Source: Pyrococcus kukulkanii
GTDB lineage: Archaea; Methanobacteriota_B; Thermococci; Thermococcales; Thermococcaceae
Length of the DNA stretch: 64,000 nt
Assembly: GCF_001577775.1 (NCBI RefSeq)
Contig: NZ_CP010835.1
Coordinates: 992,001-1,056,000, forward strand
Reading direction: 5' to 3'
Position numbers and translations under genes: made by a program. Below the pieces are notes generated by a model that was given only the letters and a program-made list of their open reading frames with translations, was not told the DNA's origin and made no database searches. Below, one piece after another: positions 43,901 through 53,014 of this stretch (the first letter of the stretch is position 1; each line of letters starts with the position of its first letter).

Positions 43901-43930
43901 TTGAAAGTTAACTTTCAATAATTTATAAAA
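43901..43930 (-). promoter_or_regulatory. Promoter with 18-bp perfect palindrome over the start region
   Basis: TTGAAAGTTAACTTTCAA (43901-43918) is a perfect palindrome placed between the TATA-like TTTATAAATT (about 43921-43930) and ATG 43898 on the minus strand. It probably blocks initiation when bound by an autorepressor. Confidence 0.65.
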
Positions 43931-43939
43931 GTAGCGAGG

Positions 43940-44515
43940 TTAAAGCTCCTCCTCTTCTTCCTCCATAAGCCCGTACTTCTCCAGCTCCCTGAGGAGCTTC
44001 CTCACCGCCTCCCATGCGTCAGCTTCGCTCTTCGCTCCAGAACATACGATCTTACCAGAGGAGAACAGTAGAATTACCGCTCTCGGCTCTTTAACCCTAT
44101 AAATAACTCCGGGGAACTGTTCCGGCTCATATTCACAGTTTGGAAGTGTTAGAGCAACGTTATCTAAGTTGAACTCCCTACCGATGTCACCGCTAAACAC
44201 CATGTTCTGGATATCAATCTGGGGAGCCCTCTTGAACTTGACCCCTATTCCTTTAAGCTTCTGAACGAGCTTTGCAACTGCCCTTTCAATGTCCTGAACG
44301 CTCTTAGCACCGGTAACAACAAGCTTACCGGAGCTGAATATTAGCAGGGCAACCTTCGGATCATCGAAGCGACAGATAATACCGGGGAACTCCTCAGGAT
44401 TGTACTTAGAATTGGGGCATATATCGAGAACCTTCTCCAAATCGAGCTGAGCGAAGAGATCTACGGAAGCGACGATATTCTCTATTCTCAGCTTGACCTT
44501 GCTCATGTCCACCAT
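43940..44515 (-). CDS. tbp: TATA-binding protein
   Basis: This general transcription factor of 191 residues begins [20 protein letters not shown]. The two direct repeats (about 10-95 and 100-180) are visible as [12 protein letters not shown] ... [15 protein letters not shown] and [12 protein letters not shown] ... [15 protein letters not shown]. The acidic tail EEEEEEL is typical of Pyrococcus. ATG 44515 follows GGGAGGTG. TATA-like CTTTTTAAAG and TATTTATAAAG lie at 44528-44553. Confidence 0.98.
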   Translation of the reverse strand: MVDMSKVKLRIENIVASVDLFAQLDLEKVLDICPNSKYNPEEFPGIICRFDDPKVALLIFSSGKLVVTGAKSVQDIERAVAKLVQKLKGIGVKFKRAPQIDIQNMVFSGDIGREFNLDNVALTLPNCEYEPEQFPGVIYRVKEPRAVILLFSSGKIVCSGAKSEADAWEAVRKLLRELEKYGLMEEEEEEL

Positions 44516-44619
44516 GTTAACACCTCCCTTTAAAAAGCCCTTTATAAATACAAAGCCCACTCTTTTTAAACCTTATCTAGGCCTAAGGATACAAGAAGTA
44601 ACCACCAAAAGTAGAAAAT

Positions 44620-45177
44620 TCAAATCTGCGAGATTATTTTCGAAACAATTTCTTGGATTTTGGTCTGGAATTCGTCAAAACTGCAATCGTTGACTATCAT
44701 GTAGTCCGCCAGAGCTATAACCTCCCCAATTCCGAACTTCAACTCTTTCCTATCCCTGTCGACGAACTCCTCCCAGGTCTTTGGATCGTCGCTCCTCCCC
44801 CTTTTCCTGAGCCTCTCGAACCTCATCCTGGGGGGAGAGTGGACTGCGAGGATTATGGTTTCCTCCTCGCTGAACTTCCTCCTAAACTCTTCAACTTCGT
44901 ATGGACTCCTGACGCCCTCTATGACCACTATTGGTTCAGTCTCGAGCAACTTTTCCACCTTGGGAATAGTCAGGATGGCAACTGCTCCTGGCCCCAACTC
45001 CTCCCTGACCTTGAGGCTTACCTCTTTGAGACCTTCTGGAGTCCTGGGGATTCCCCTTCTATCGGCTTCCTCCCTAATGGCGTCACCCATGGAAACAACT
45101 GGGATGCCCCTCTTCTGGAAGGCCTTGGCAACTTCACCCTTCCCAGAGCCAGGCATCCCAGTTAAAAGAATGATCAT
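44620..45177 (-). CDS. UPF0200 P-loop kinase-like protein (dephospho-CoA kinase-related)
   Basis: This 185-residue protein has the P-loop LTGMPGSGKGEVAKAFQ at the N-terminus, VVSMGDAIREEADRRG and VIEGVRSPYEVEEFRR, then a lid-like RLRKRGRSDDP. It belongs to UPF0200, archaeal proteins related to dephospho-CoA kinases and adenylate kinases. The substrate is not fixed by the sequence. It follows proS by 10 bases, with GAGGG upstream of ATG 45177, so both share an mRNA. Confidence 0.85.
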   Translation of the reverse strand: MIILLTGMPGSGKGEVAKAFQKRGIPVVSMGDAIREEADRRGIPRTPEGLKEVSLKVREELGPGAVAILTIPKVEKLLETEPIVVIEGVRSPYEVEEFRRKFSEEETIILAVHSPPRMRFERLRKRGRSDDPKTWEEFVDRDRKELKFGIGEVIALADYMIVNDCSFDEFQTKIQEIVSKIISQI

Positions 45178-45187
45178 GGGGAAGCCC

Positions 45188-46636
45188 TCAGTAAGTTCTT
45201 GCGAACCTCGCTATAAACTTAGCCTCCCTGCCGCATACTGGACACTTCTTACCCTCTGGAGCCTCGGGATTTGGATAGGGAGTTCCAAGCATCTTCGCCT
45301 CAAGCTCCTCCTCCATCTTAAGCCCACACTCCTCGTTGCCACACCACGGGATCTCGACTACTCCCCTCCTGTCTTCAAAGGCTTCCTTTGCCTCCTCCAG
45401 AGTGTCGACCCTCTTTATGTGGCTCTCGAGCCACTCCCTCGACCTTTCAGCTAAGTACTTCATTATATCGTCGAACAGCTCCCTAACCTTATCAACGAGC
45501 TCCTCCCTGCTTATCGTGATCTTCTCGAGCTTATCCCTTCTCGCGATAACTACCGTCATGTTTTCAGCGTCCCTCGGCCCGACCTCTATTCTCACTGGAA
45601 CTCCCTTAAGCTCCCAGTCGTAGAACTTCCATCCTGGCCTCTTGTCCCTCAGGTCGAGGTGAACCCTTATTCCAGCGGTTTTTAACTCTTCCTCAATTTC
45701 CTTGGCGTAGGAATAAACTTTCTCCTCCTCGCCCTTCTTTGGTATCGGGACTATAACTACCTGAATCGGGGCTATCGTTGGGGGCAAAACCATCCCCCTG
45801 TCGTCCCCGTGTATTGCTATGACGGCAGCGAGGAGCCTCTCGCTCATTCCGAACGTCGTCTGGTGGACATAGGCGTGAGTTCCATCCTCTTTCTCGTAAA
45901 TTATGTTGTAGGCCCTAGCGAAGTTGTCCTTGTAGTGGTGCATAGTTCCTATCTGGAGCGTCCTTCCATCGGGCATCACAACCTCTGCTCCCAGGGAGTA
46001 ATAGGCCCCAGGGAACTTGTCCCACTCGGGCCTCTTCGAGATTATGTAGGCTATGGCAAGCTTCTTCATGAGGTTGTCGAATATCTCCAAATCTTCCTTT
46101 ATTTGCCTCTCCGCATCCTCGAAGTCTACGTGTGCTGTATGGGCCTCGAAGAACCTGCTTATCTCTCTAACCCTGATTAAGGGCCTCGTGTGCTTGGTCT
46201 CGTAGCGGTAGACGTTGACTATCTGGTATATCTTGAAGGGCAAATCAGCATGAGACCTAATCCAGCCTCCCCTGTCCTTGGAGAACATGGGATAGATAGC
46301 GGTCTCGCTCGTGGGCCTCAGAATTAGCTTAACGTCGAGCTCGTCATGACCGGCATGAGTTATCCAGAAGACCTCCCCCTCAAAACCCGCTATATGCTCG
46401 GCCTCCTTCTTGAACTCGGTCTCGGGGATTAAAGCTGGGAACAGGACTTCCTGATGACCAGTCCTCTCCATCTCCTCGTGAATGAACTTTTCAATGTTCC
46501 TCATTATTTTAAGCCCATATGGAAGCCAAACGTTCATCCCCTTGACGGGGTACCTCTTATCTAGAATTCCAGCCTCCTCTATTACATCGTTGAACCACTC
46601 GCTGAAGTTCTCGCTCCACTTCTTCCTCTCCACCAT
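45188..46636 (-). CDS. proS: Prolyl-tRNA synthetase, archaeal/eukaryotic type
   Basis: This 482-residue class II synthetase shows motif 1 region [15 protein letters not shown], motif 2 [12 protein letters not shown] and [15 protein letters not shown], and motif 3-like [15 protein letters not shown]. An anticodon domain follows, then a C-terminal Zn-binding region ([23 protein letters not shown]) ending in ARTY; the terminal Tyr is characteristic of archaeal-type ProRS. AGGTGG precedes ATG 46636. Confidence 0.97.
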   Translation of the reverse strand: MVERKKWSENFSEWFNDVIEEAGILDKRYPVKGMNVWLPYGLKIMRNIEKFIHEEMERTGHQEVLFPALIPETEFKKEAEHIAGFEGEVFWITHAGHDELDVKLILRPTSETAIYPMFSKDRGGWIRSHADLPFKIYQIVNVYRYETKHTRPLIRVREISRFFEAHTAHVDFEDAERQIKEDLEIFDNLMKKLAIAYIISKRPEWDKFPGAYYSLGAEVVMPDGRTLQIGTMHHYKDNFARAYNIIYEKEDGTHAYVHQTTFGMSERLLAAVIAIHGDDRGMVLPPTIAPIQVVIVPIPKKGEEEKVYSYAKEIEEELKTAGIRVHLDLRDKRPGWKFYDWELKGVPVRIEVGPRDAENMTVVIARRDKLEKITISREELVDKVRELFDDIMKYLAERSREWLESHIKRVDTLEEAKEAFEDRRGVVEIPWCGNEECGLKMEEELEAKMLGTPYPNPEAPEGKKCPVCGREAKFIARFARTY

Positions 46637-46727
46637 AAGACCACCTAAAGTTAGCCGGGTTAAGTAATTTTTAATCTTTCGTTTTGTCTTTGAAAAGCTT
46701 TTAATTTACGAAATAAAAGCTACGTGC

Positions 46728-48020
46728 ATGGACAAGAGGAGGGTTATAATAAGGCACTCGCTCGCGAGCATCATAGCTTTAGCTGTCTTTGGGGGGAGCA
46801 GGTTCCTCTACAACATCGTTGTGGCGAGGAGGTATGGGGTAGAGGTTCTTGGGGAAGTAAACTCTCTAATCTCCCAGGCCTTCCTTCTCGCTGGCTTCCT
46901 AGCCTTTTTCTCTGTAGGTCTGGGAAAATTCACGGCGGAGTTCCTGGGAAGGGGAGAGGAGGAGAAGATAAAGTCGATAACCGGCGTCTCCTATGCCTTT
47001 CCCCTCTTGGGGCTCCTCCTTGTTCCCCTAAATTTTCAGCTCGCTGTTCTCTCTGTACTGAGGGCATTACAGCTCACGTTCCGCTCTTTCATCTACGGCC
47101 TTCACAGGGGAGAGATCTACGCTTACGCGGTTCTCTTGGGCTTCCTGGGCTTCCTTGTGGGTTTTCTTGATGGAGTTTTGATGCCTTACTATCTCCTCTT
47201 GGGTGTAATTTCAGGGTTTGGGCTTGCTTATTCAATGAAATTCCTGGGGAAGCCCAGGGTAGAGGAAGTTAAGGGGCTCGTTAAGTACTCGAGCTGGGCC
47301 TTCCTAGGCGGTATAGCTGGTATATTCCTAATTCAGGCCCCATACTTTCTTACGGAAAAGCTTGCAGGTTCGAGGGTGGCTGGAGCTGTGTCGGCAATGC
47401 TCTCAACTTCGTTCATGCTTTCGTACATGCCCCAGGTGCTCCAATCCGCAATCGTTCCCCTTTACGCCTTTGACCATGGTCGGGGCAGAAGGGAGGAAGT
47501 TAGAGCTTTAGCCGAGGAGGCAACGACTCTGCTTTCCCTGCTGACCGCTTTAGCAGTATTCTTGATGCTCCTCCTATCAAACCTCCTGGGGAATATCTTT
47601 AGAATAGAGTTTGAGTGGCCCTTCCTCCTCTCCCTTCTAGCCGTTGAAGTCTATGTGGTCTTTAACCCCCTAATAAACGTCCTGAGCGCTACGGAGTACA
47701 TAAAGAGATCTGCCATATACTCCCTCATCGGTGCTCTTGTTTCCCTTCTTTTGTGGCTCCCTCTAATTCCGAGGATTCATGAGACGGGAACATTCCTGGG
47801 GCTTTTGGCTGGATACTCAATTATCTTTCTGCTCGTTCTAGCCGAGACGAGAAGAAGGTTCGGAGTAAAAATAGCATCCATAAGGCCCTTTGTATTGGCG
47901 GTGCCCCTTCAGGCTATCTCAATAAAACTCCCCGTTTTGGGTTTAATTGCATACTTGCTCATAGAATATAAAGATTTGAGAAGAGCGGTCAGGCTTTTCC
48001 TCCGTGGTATAAGATCCTGA
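46728..48020 (+). CDS. MOP-superfamily flippase (polysaccharide/lipid-linked glycan exporter)
   Basis: A 430-residue membrane protein with about 12 helices, opening RHSLASIIALAVFGGSRFLY, then VVARRYGVEVLGEVNSLISQ, the conserved Wzx/RfbX start. It should flip lipid-linked sugars across the membrane, for example for S-layer or protein glycosylation. A TATA-like CTTTTAATTTACG (about 46699) about 25 bases upstream makes the ATG at 46728 nearly leaderless. The 3' end overlaps the convergent phosphoesterase-like gene by 32 bases. Confidence 0.85.
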   Translation: MDKRRVIIRHSLASIIALAVFGGSRFLYNIVVARRYGVEVLGEVNSLISQAFLLAGFLAFFSVGLGKFTAEFLGRGEEEKIKSITGVSYAFPLLGLLLVPLNFQLAVLSVLRALQLTFRSFIYGLHRGEIYAYAVLLGFLGFLVGFLDGVLMPYYLLLGVISGFGLAYSMKFLGKPRVEEVKGLVKYSSWAFLGGIAGIFLIQAPYFLTEKLAGSRVAGAVSAMLSTSFMLSYMPQVLQSAIVPLYAFDHGRGRREEVRALAEEATTLLSLLTALAVFLMLLLSNLLGNIFRIEFEWPFLLSLLAVEVYVVFNPLINVLSATEYIKRSAIYSLIGALVSLLLWLPLIPRIHETGTFLGLLAGYSIIFLLVLAETRRRFGVKIASIRPFVLAVPLQAISIKLPVLGLIAYLLIEYKDLRRAVRLFLRGIRS

Positions 48021-48747
48021 TGATATCATCTGGAAGCCTCTCGTTCTTTATCCTCTCCTCGATTATCTTTTTGTCGTAGTCGACCTCGACGAACTTCACC
48101 CTCAGGGTTTCGGCATCTATCAGGGCGAAGGTTGCCTTGTGCTCCCTTGCCGGTGGGAAGCCCACGCTTCCGGGGCAGACGACCCTTCCGTACCTTGTCA
48201 TTGCATCTACGGGATACCTCGGGCTCGCCACTATGAGCATCTCGTACTCCTTAACTGGCCTCATTATTGCCTCGTAATAGCTCGTTGGCTGGTCTGGGAG
48301 CACTTCCCCATCAAAGGGGTTTATTGGGCTGCCGTAAACTCCGAATATCTCGTTGTCTCCTATCTTGTCCACGAGGTAAACCGGGAGATCCCTCAGGAAC
48401 TCCCTACCCTCATGACCAAGTTTCTCCCATGTATATTTGAGTGAAGCCTTAAGGTGCTTCGGTATCTCAAGCTTATCTATGTAGTCAGGCCCTTCTGCGT
48501 GGGGATCACTCATGGCTATAAGCTGGTCGTACTTACCCCTGATTACCTTCACCCTCTCGCCCTTCGCGAGGTCCTTGATGGCATCTATAACCTCCCTGGG
48601 ATATGGGAACAGGCCAACTATGTTGCCCAAGATGTAGTACTTCTCGATCTCGTATCCTTTCTCCTTCATCTCTTCTATTTTTCCTAGGGCCGCCGTTAGG
48701 GCCGGGAGGTTTCCGGCTATGTTAGCGAGAACAGCCACGTACACCAT
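47989..48747 (-). CDS. Metallophosphoesterase-like protein lacking all metal ligands
   Basis: This 252-residue protein keeps the calcineurin-like phosphoesterase fold and spacing of the YfcE/MJ0936 class, including LGNIVGLFPYPREVIDAI and CPGSVGFP. The catalytic motifs are changed: DxHGN reads NIAGN (residues 9-13), GD reads GN (41-42), GNHD reads GKYD (71-74), HGSP reads YGSP (about 138-141) and GHTH reads ASPR (174-177). The frame is otherwise intact and typical in codon use, so it is probably a maintained non-enzymatic relative with a binding or regulatory role. Start ATG 48747 has GGGGGGTGG upstream. Confidence 0.85.
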   Translation of the reverse strand: MVYVAVLANIAGNLPALTAALGKIEEMKEKGYEIEKYYILGNIVGLFPYPREVIDAIKDLAKGERVKVIRGKYDQLIAMSDPHAEGPDYIDKLEIPKHLKASLKYTWEKLGHEGREFLRDLPVYLVDKIGDNEIFGVYGSPINPFDGEVLPDQPTSYYEAIMRPVKEYEMLIVASPRYPVDAMTRYGRVVCPGSVGFPPAREHKATFALIDAETLRVKFVEVDYDKKIIEERIKNERLPDDIIRILYHGGKA

Positions 48748-48802
48748 CTTACCACCCCCCAGAACTTTTCTTTACCCAAATTAACTAAAATCTTTGAGGT
48801 AT

Positions 48803-51424
48803 TTAAACCTTTTGATTAAGAACCTTCCCCCATATTTTGATCGCCATCCACTTGTCCAAGAATTCGTTGAAGGTTCCGCACTTAGGCGAATATATACAGG
48901 CAGGACACCCGTCCTTGCATGGGCACTTGGCTATGTGCTCCTTACTCCTCACCATCAGCTTTTCAATGTTCTCGTAGATCGGCCCTATTATTCCGGAGCC
49001 TCCCTCATTCCCATCGTAGATGAACACCACCGGAAGTCCGTGGTAGTCGTCGTAGCTATAGCCCCCAAGCTCCCTCGAGTCAACGTGCGTTACAACTGGG
49101 GATATCTTTATCAGGTTGTGCTCTATCGCGTGGAGGCCCGAGCCTATTCCGTCCTTGCTATCTATCATCTTCTTTACGGCGAAGACGAATTCTGGATCTG
49201 CTATCCCAGAGTCTTTTGAGTGCTTGGCTATGATGCTCCTTATGTAATGGGTAGTTGCACCCAAGAGCGTTGGGAAGAGCATCTTTCTCGATAGCCTGTT
49301 GTAGAGGAACATGGCCAATTCGGGATCAACTTCCGAGGCCTTTGCGAAGAACTCCCTAAATTCCTCCCCGGGAACTGATTCTATCTCTTTGGGGAACACG
49401 AGCCAGATTCCCTCGGTTTCGAACTCCCTAACGTAGGGAGAGTCGAAAGTCACCCTCGCGAACTTCCACCAGTCCTCGAAGTAGGTAACGGAGTACTCGA
49501 CTTCTCCCTTCAGTACTCCCTCTTCCCTTAACTTCTCAAGCCTCTCCACGTGCCTCTCAACGTCCCTCCCCTTGACGGCGTAGCCGGTGTACTCGTGCCT
49601 AACCCTAAGCCTCCCCATGAACACCTTAACGGGCCCTACAGACTTCTCCCTGTAGGTTTCAAGGATATCTATGCTTTCAGTCTTGCTTACATTTGTCTCG
49701 AGATCTTCCTGCATAGGGATCTCGCGGGCAAAGACGAAGTGGAACTTCCCCCTCCTCACCTTATCAATGGCCATGTAGAGCCTGCCCCTCGAAGGGTAAA
49801 CCATCCCTGGGAGGAGACTCCTGTGGAACTCGAGCTCGTCAACTTCCTCAACTATCATCTTCCTCTTCTTCAGGTAGTTTATGAACCTGAGAAGCTCAGT
49901 CCCGCTCCTCCTCATAAGCCCGGCCCTAACCCAGGGCTCGTCCAAGACCAAGAAGAAGCTCTCATCGCTCGTCGTCCTTATCGAGGAGTAGTTAGCTGGC
50001 TTCCTTATCCTGACCTCATCCTTCCCAGTTATCGGGTTCTTCTGAACATCAACTGCCCCCTCGCTCCTCAGTTCTTTCAAGGCCTTAAGCCAGTAATCGG
50101 GAATCTCCTCAACTCCAACGACGCCGAGCTCGGCCAGAAGGTAGTGGAGGTGCTTTTTGGCTATCCTCTGGTTGTTGAGATTTACCGGAATCCTCTCAAC
50201 GAGCCCCTTCTCTATCCCCTCGACGAGCTCATCGAAGTGCTCTTTGTAGTAGTAATCGAGGCCGTTCCTTCTCAGTATTATGGCATTTATCGCCATCCTG
50301 TTTGGATCCCTCCCAGCCCTTCCGAACCTCTGGATTAAGGAGAATAGACCATCTGACGGAATTCCGTAGTTTACCACTGCATCAAGATCGCCTATATCTA
50401 TACCGAGCTCAAGGGCATTAGTAGTTAGGAGAACCTTGAGGTGGCCCTCCTTAAAGTCCCTCTCTATCATCCACCTCTCTTCCTTGGTGAGGGTGCCTTT
50501 GTATGTGGTTATGCTGTCGAACAAGTCGGAGAAGAGAAACATCCTCATTACCCTCTCAGTCCCCCTCCTTGAGTCGAAGAAGACCAGGGTTTTGATACCC
50601 CTCCTCACTAGCCTTTCAACTATCTGCCTTATTAATTGTTCACCGGTGAACCTCCTGGGCTCGAACATCACTATGTACCTCTTTGGACTAGGGCTTCCGG
50701 ACTTAGTTACCTCCTCGAACTCCACCCCAAAGAATTCCCTGGCGAACTCTCCTGGGTTCCTCAGAGTTGCGGATAAAACCAGAATCCGAGGATTTGAGCT
50801 TAGTCTCTTGAGCCTGAAGAACAGCCTTCTGAAGACGAAGGCCACGTTCGTCCCAAAAACTCCCCTATATACGTGGAGCTCGTCAACGACCAATAGTTTG
50901 AGGTTCTTGAGCAACCACCTGTACTCCATCCACCTCGGCAAGATGTTGTGGTGGAGCATGTCTGGGGTTGTGAAGAGGACGTTAGGCTTCTCCCTGAGTA
51001 TCCTCCTCCTTTCGTTCCACTCCACGTCCCCGGTTAGTATTTCGGCCTTTACTGACCTGCCGGATATTTCCTTAAAGATAGCATTTTCCTGCCTAAACTT
51101 CTCCATTTGGTTGTTTATCAAGGCTCGAGTCGGGTAGATCAGGAGAAAGGTTGAGGAAGGATCCTCGAGAAACTGATCAAAGATAAAGAGCCTAAATACC
51201 TCACTTTTCCCGCTCGCGGTTGGGGTTGAAACCACAACATTTTTCCCAGCGTACAGCCTTTTGAGGGCTTCCACTTGGTGAGAGTAAAGCCTAAACCCTA
51301 ACCTCCCAACTAACTCATTTACCTCTTTATGCCTGAACTTGAACTCCCCGTACTCACCAAAGCGGGGAGGAATCTCATAGACGTGGACTATCTCGCTCTC
51401 TAAGCCCTTGAACACTTCTATCAT
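48803..51424 (-). CDS. Superfamily 2 DNA helicase, COG1205 (Hrq1/MrfA-like) with C-terminal Cys cluster
   Basis: This 873-residue helicase has motif I STPTASGKSE (about 66-75), Ia YPTRALINNQ, II VVDELHVYRG (DELH, 181-184), III VLSATLRNP, and in RecA2 FFDSRRGTERV, LLTTNALELGIDIG and LIQRFGRAGRDP. The C-terminal DUF1998-type domain ends with CPCKDGCPACIYSPKCG, a four-Cys metal or Fe-S site as in MrfA/Hrq1. These enzymes act in DNA repair of crosslinks or damage. The ATG overlaps the stop of the MBL gene (ATGA). Confidence 0.9.
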   Translation of the reverse strand: MIEVFKGLESEIVHVYEIPPRFGEYGEFKFRHKEVNELVGRLGFRLYSHQVEALKRLYAGKNVVVSTPTASGKSEVFRLFIFDQFLEDPSSTFLLIYPTRALINNQMEKFRQENAIFKEISGRSVKAEILTGDVEWNERRRILREKPNVLFTTPDMLHHNILPRWMEYRWLLKNLKLLVVDELHVYRGVFGTNVAFVFRRLFFRLKRLSSNPRILVLSATLRNPGEFAREFFGVEFEEVTKSGSPSPKRYIVMFEPRRFTGEQLIRQIVERLVRRGIKTLVFFDSRRGTERVMRMFLFSDLFDSITTYKGTLTKEERWMIERDFKEGHLKVLLTTNALELGIDIGDLDAVVNYGIPSDGLFSLIQRFGRAGRDPNRMAINAIILRRNGLDYYYKEHFDELVEGIEKGLVERIPVNLNNQRIAKKHLHYLLAELGVVGVEEIPDYWLKALKELRSEGAVDVQKNPITGKDEVRIRKPANYSSIRTTSDESFFLVLDEPWVRAGLMRRSGTELLRFINYLKKRKMIVEEVDELEFHRSLLPGMVYPSRGRLYMAIDKVRRGKFHFVFAREIPMQEDLETNVSKTESIDILETYREKSVGPVKVFMGRLRVRHEYTGYAVKGRDVERHVERLEKLREEGVLKGEVEYSVTYFEDWWKFARVTFDSPYVREFETEGIWLVFPKEIESVPGEEFREFFAKASEVDPELAMFLYNRLSRKMLFPTLLGATTHYIRSIIAKHSKDSGIADPEFVFAVKKMIDSKDGIGSGLHAIEHNLIKISPVVTHVDSRELGGYSYDDYHGLPVVFIYDGNEGGSGIIGPIYENIEKLMVRSKEHIAKCPCKDGCPACIYSPKCGTFNEFLDKWMAIKIWGKVLNQKV

Positions 51425-52344
51425 TTCAGCTCCTTCAGGAATTTTTGAACGCCCTTAGGCAGTTCAACATCTTCTCCCTTTTCAAGCTTATGCAACTCCT
51501 TTCTATAGGCCTCAAGGGGGGCGCTTTCCTTCCCCAAGAACTCGGCGAAGGTCAGCGGCCTCTTATCGAGCTCTTCGAAGAACTTCTCGTAATCCTTATC
51601 CCTAACCACGTGGTGGTCTATTATCAGCTCAGCGTTGGTTTCGGCTATTATCCTGTTTATGTTCCTAATTCCTATGTCCCTGACGTTGCCCACCCTGTGC
51701 GTTAGGTACGTTGGAGGGCCTCCCGCGAATATAACATCAGGGTTCTTCTCGATAATCCATTCAATGGCCTTATCGTTTATAAGCTGAGTATCGCTCGCGT
51801 GCAGAACTGACTTTCTCCCGTCATCCACCAGCGTCATAAGCACGAAACCTAGCTTCGACCCTTCCCTTCCATGAGGCACCGGAGGTGAGAACTCTACGGT
51901 AAAACTACCGAAGTCAAAGGCTCTTGAGTCGGCGAACTCTATTTTCTTTGCGATTGGATTTGCGTTCTTCAAGAATTCGTGGGCCCTCTTCCTCTGGCTG
52001 TTGTTTATGTTTTCGGTCGGATGCTTTATCAGCAGGATCTTCCCCGTGTAGATTTCCTTAGCCTTTTCAACGGATGAGCTCTCGTAGAGGCCCTCAAAGA
52101 AGGGGGTGTGGTGATCGTAGTGGTAGTGGGATATCGTTATTATCTCAGCCTTTTTCGCGTACTCTTGAATCTTCTCCCTAGCTAATGCCAAGGCCTTCAT
52201 CTCGGAATTCGCCGGTGGAAGGGAGTATCTCTTTGGCCCCAGGGCAACCCCAGGATCTATCAAAATTCCAGTTTTACCTACCTTGAGATAAAGGGCAAGG
52301 CTCCTAACTCCGAGGCTTTCCGATGCCAGAGGAATTATCTTCAT
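51421..52344 (-). CDS. UPF0282 metallo-beta-lactamase-fold protein
   Basis: This 307-residue protein starts MKIIPLASESLGVRSLALYL and has the metal motif TISHYHYDHHTPF, then HASDTQLI and IIDHHVVRD. This is the UPF0282/COG2248 family of predicted metal-dependent hydrolases found widely in archaea, function unknown. It is translationally coupled to the COG1205 helicase downstream (ATGA overlap), so a nucleic-acid-related role is possible. It begins 46 bases downstream of the tRNA-Tyr 3' end. Confidence 0.88.
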   Translation of the reverse strand: MKIIPLASESLGVRSLALYLKVGKTGILIDPGVALGPKRYSLPPANSEMKALALAREKIQEYAKKAEIITISHYHYDHHTPFFEGLYESSSVEKAKEIYTGKILLIKHPTENINNSQRKRAHEFLKNANPIAKKIEFADSRAFDFGSFTVEFSPPVPHGREGSKLGFVLMTLVDDGRKSVLHASDTQLINDKAIEWIIEKNPDVIFAGGPPTYLTHRVGNVRDIGIRNINRIIAETNAELIIDHHVVRDKDYEKFFEELDKRPLTFAEFLGKESAPLEAYRKELHKLEKGEDVELPKGVQKFLKELK

Positions 52345-52389
52345 ACTTTACCCTCCCGCCAGAATAAGACCAGAAGAATAGAATTCTGG

Positions 52390-52467
52390 TGGTCCCGCGG
52401 CCCGGATTTGAACCGGGGACCTGCGGATCTACAGTCCGCCGCCACTACCAGGCTAGGCTACCGCGGG
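52390..52467 (-). tRNA. tRNA-Tyr (GTA)
   Basis: The minus-strand cloverleaf has acceptor CCCGCGG/CCGCGGG, D arm with GCCTAGCCTGGTAGTGGC, anticodon stem GCGGA/TCCGC with loop CTGTAGA (anticodon GTA), T arm CCCGG-TTCAAAT-CCGGG, discriminator A and an encoded CCA. The C1-G72 pair is the archaeal tyrosine identity element. No intron is present. A TATA box TTTATAAAC lies about 40 bases upstream on the same strand. Confidence 0.97.
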
Positions 52468-52558
52468 ACCCTACTGCAAGCCCCAAATTGATCTCACCAA
52501 AAGTGGGTTTATAAACTTTTCGTGGAGCGACTTATAAACCCAGCTGAGAACTAGATTT

Positions 52559-53014
52559 ATGCAGTGCCCTTTCTGCACTCCAGAGCCGAGAAACCTCCTG
52601 TACGAGAACGGGCTGATAAGGATACTCGTTGACAGCTATCCCGCAAACAGGGGGCACCTGCTCGTAGTCCCAAAGAGGCATGTTACCAGAGTTGAGGATC
52701 TAACCTGGGAAGAGAAGCTCGCAATAATGAAAGGCGTGGAAAAGGCTATGGAAGCTTTGAAGAAAGTACTATCACCAGATGGCTTTAACGTTGGAATAAA
52801 CATTGGGAAGGCAGCAGGCCAGACCGTAGAGCACCTGCACGTTCACGTAATTCCTAGGTACCGAGGTGACTGCAACTTTCCAAGGGGAGGGGTGAGGAAG
52901 GCCGTGCTCGACATCGAGGACGAAAATTTATCAAACAAGGAGAGATGGGTAAGGAACAGGCTTAGTGAGCAGGAGATAGAAATGCTGCAGGTGGCGATAA
53001 ATGAACTTGAATAA
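52559..53014 (+). CDS. HIT-family nucleotide hydrolase/transferase
   Basis: This 151-residue protein has the histidine triad HLHVHVIPR near residue 93 and the N-terminal CPFC zinc motif, as in Fhit/HINT-like and galactose-1-phosphate uridylyltransferase-like HIT proteins. It hydrolyses or transfers nucleoside monophosphate moieties; the natural substrate is not known. A TATA box CTTATAAACC about 25 bases upstream makes the ATG at 52559 leaderless. The next gene begins within its last 14 bases. Confidence 0.93.
   Translation: MQCPFCTPEPRNLLYENGLIRILVDSYPANRGHLLVVPKRHVTRVEDLTWEEKLAIMKGVEKAMEALKKVLSPDGFNVGINIGKAAGQTVEHLHVHVIPRYRGDCNFPRGGVRKAVLDIEDENLSNKERWVRNRLSEQEIEMLQVAINELE

Noticed and set aside
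42738-48020. Identical 32-base convergent 3' overlaps at 42738-42769 and 47989-48020 as a regulatory device
   Set aside because: The two overlaps have unrelated sequences; equal length is probably chance in a compact genome.
50436-51137. A 233-codon open frame antisense to the COG1205 helicase, and similar ones elsewhere, such as 57194-57841
   Set aside because: The composition is that of reversed helicase or prenyltransferase codons, with no start signal and no recognisable domain.
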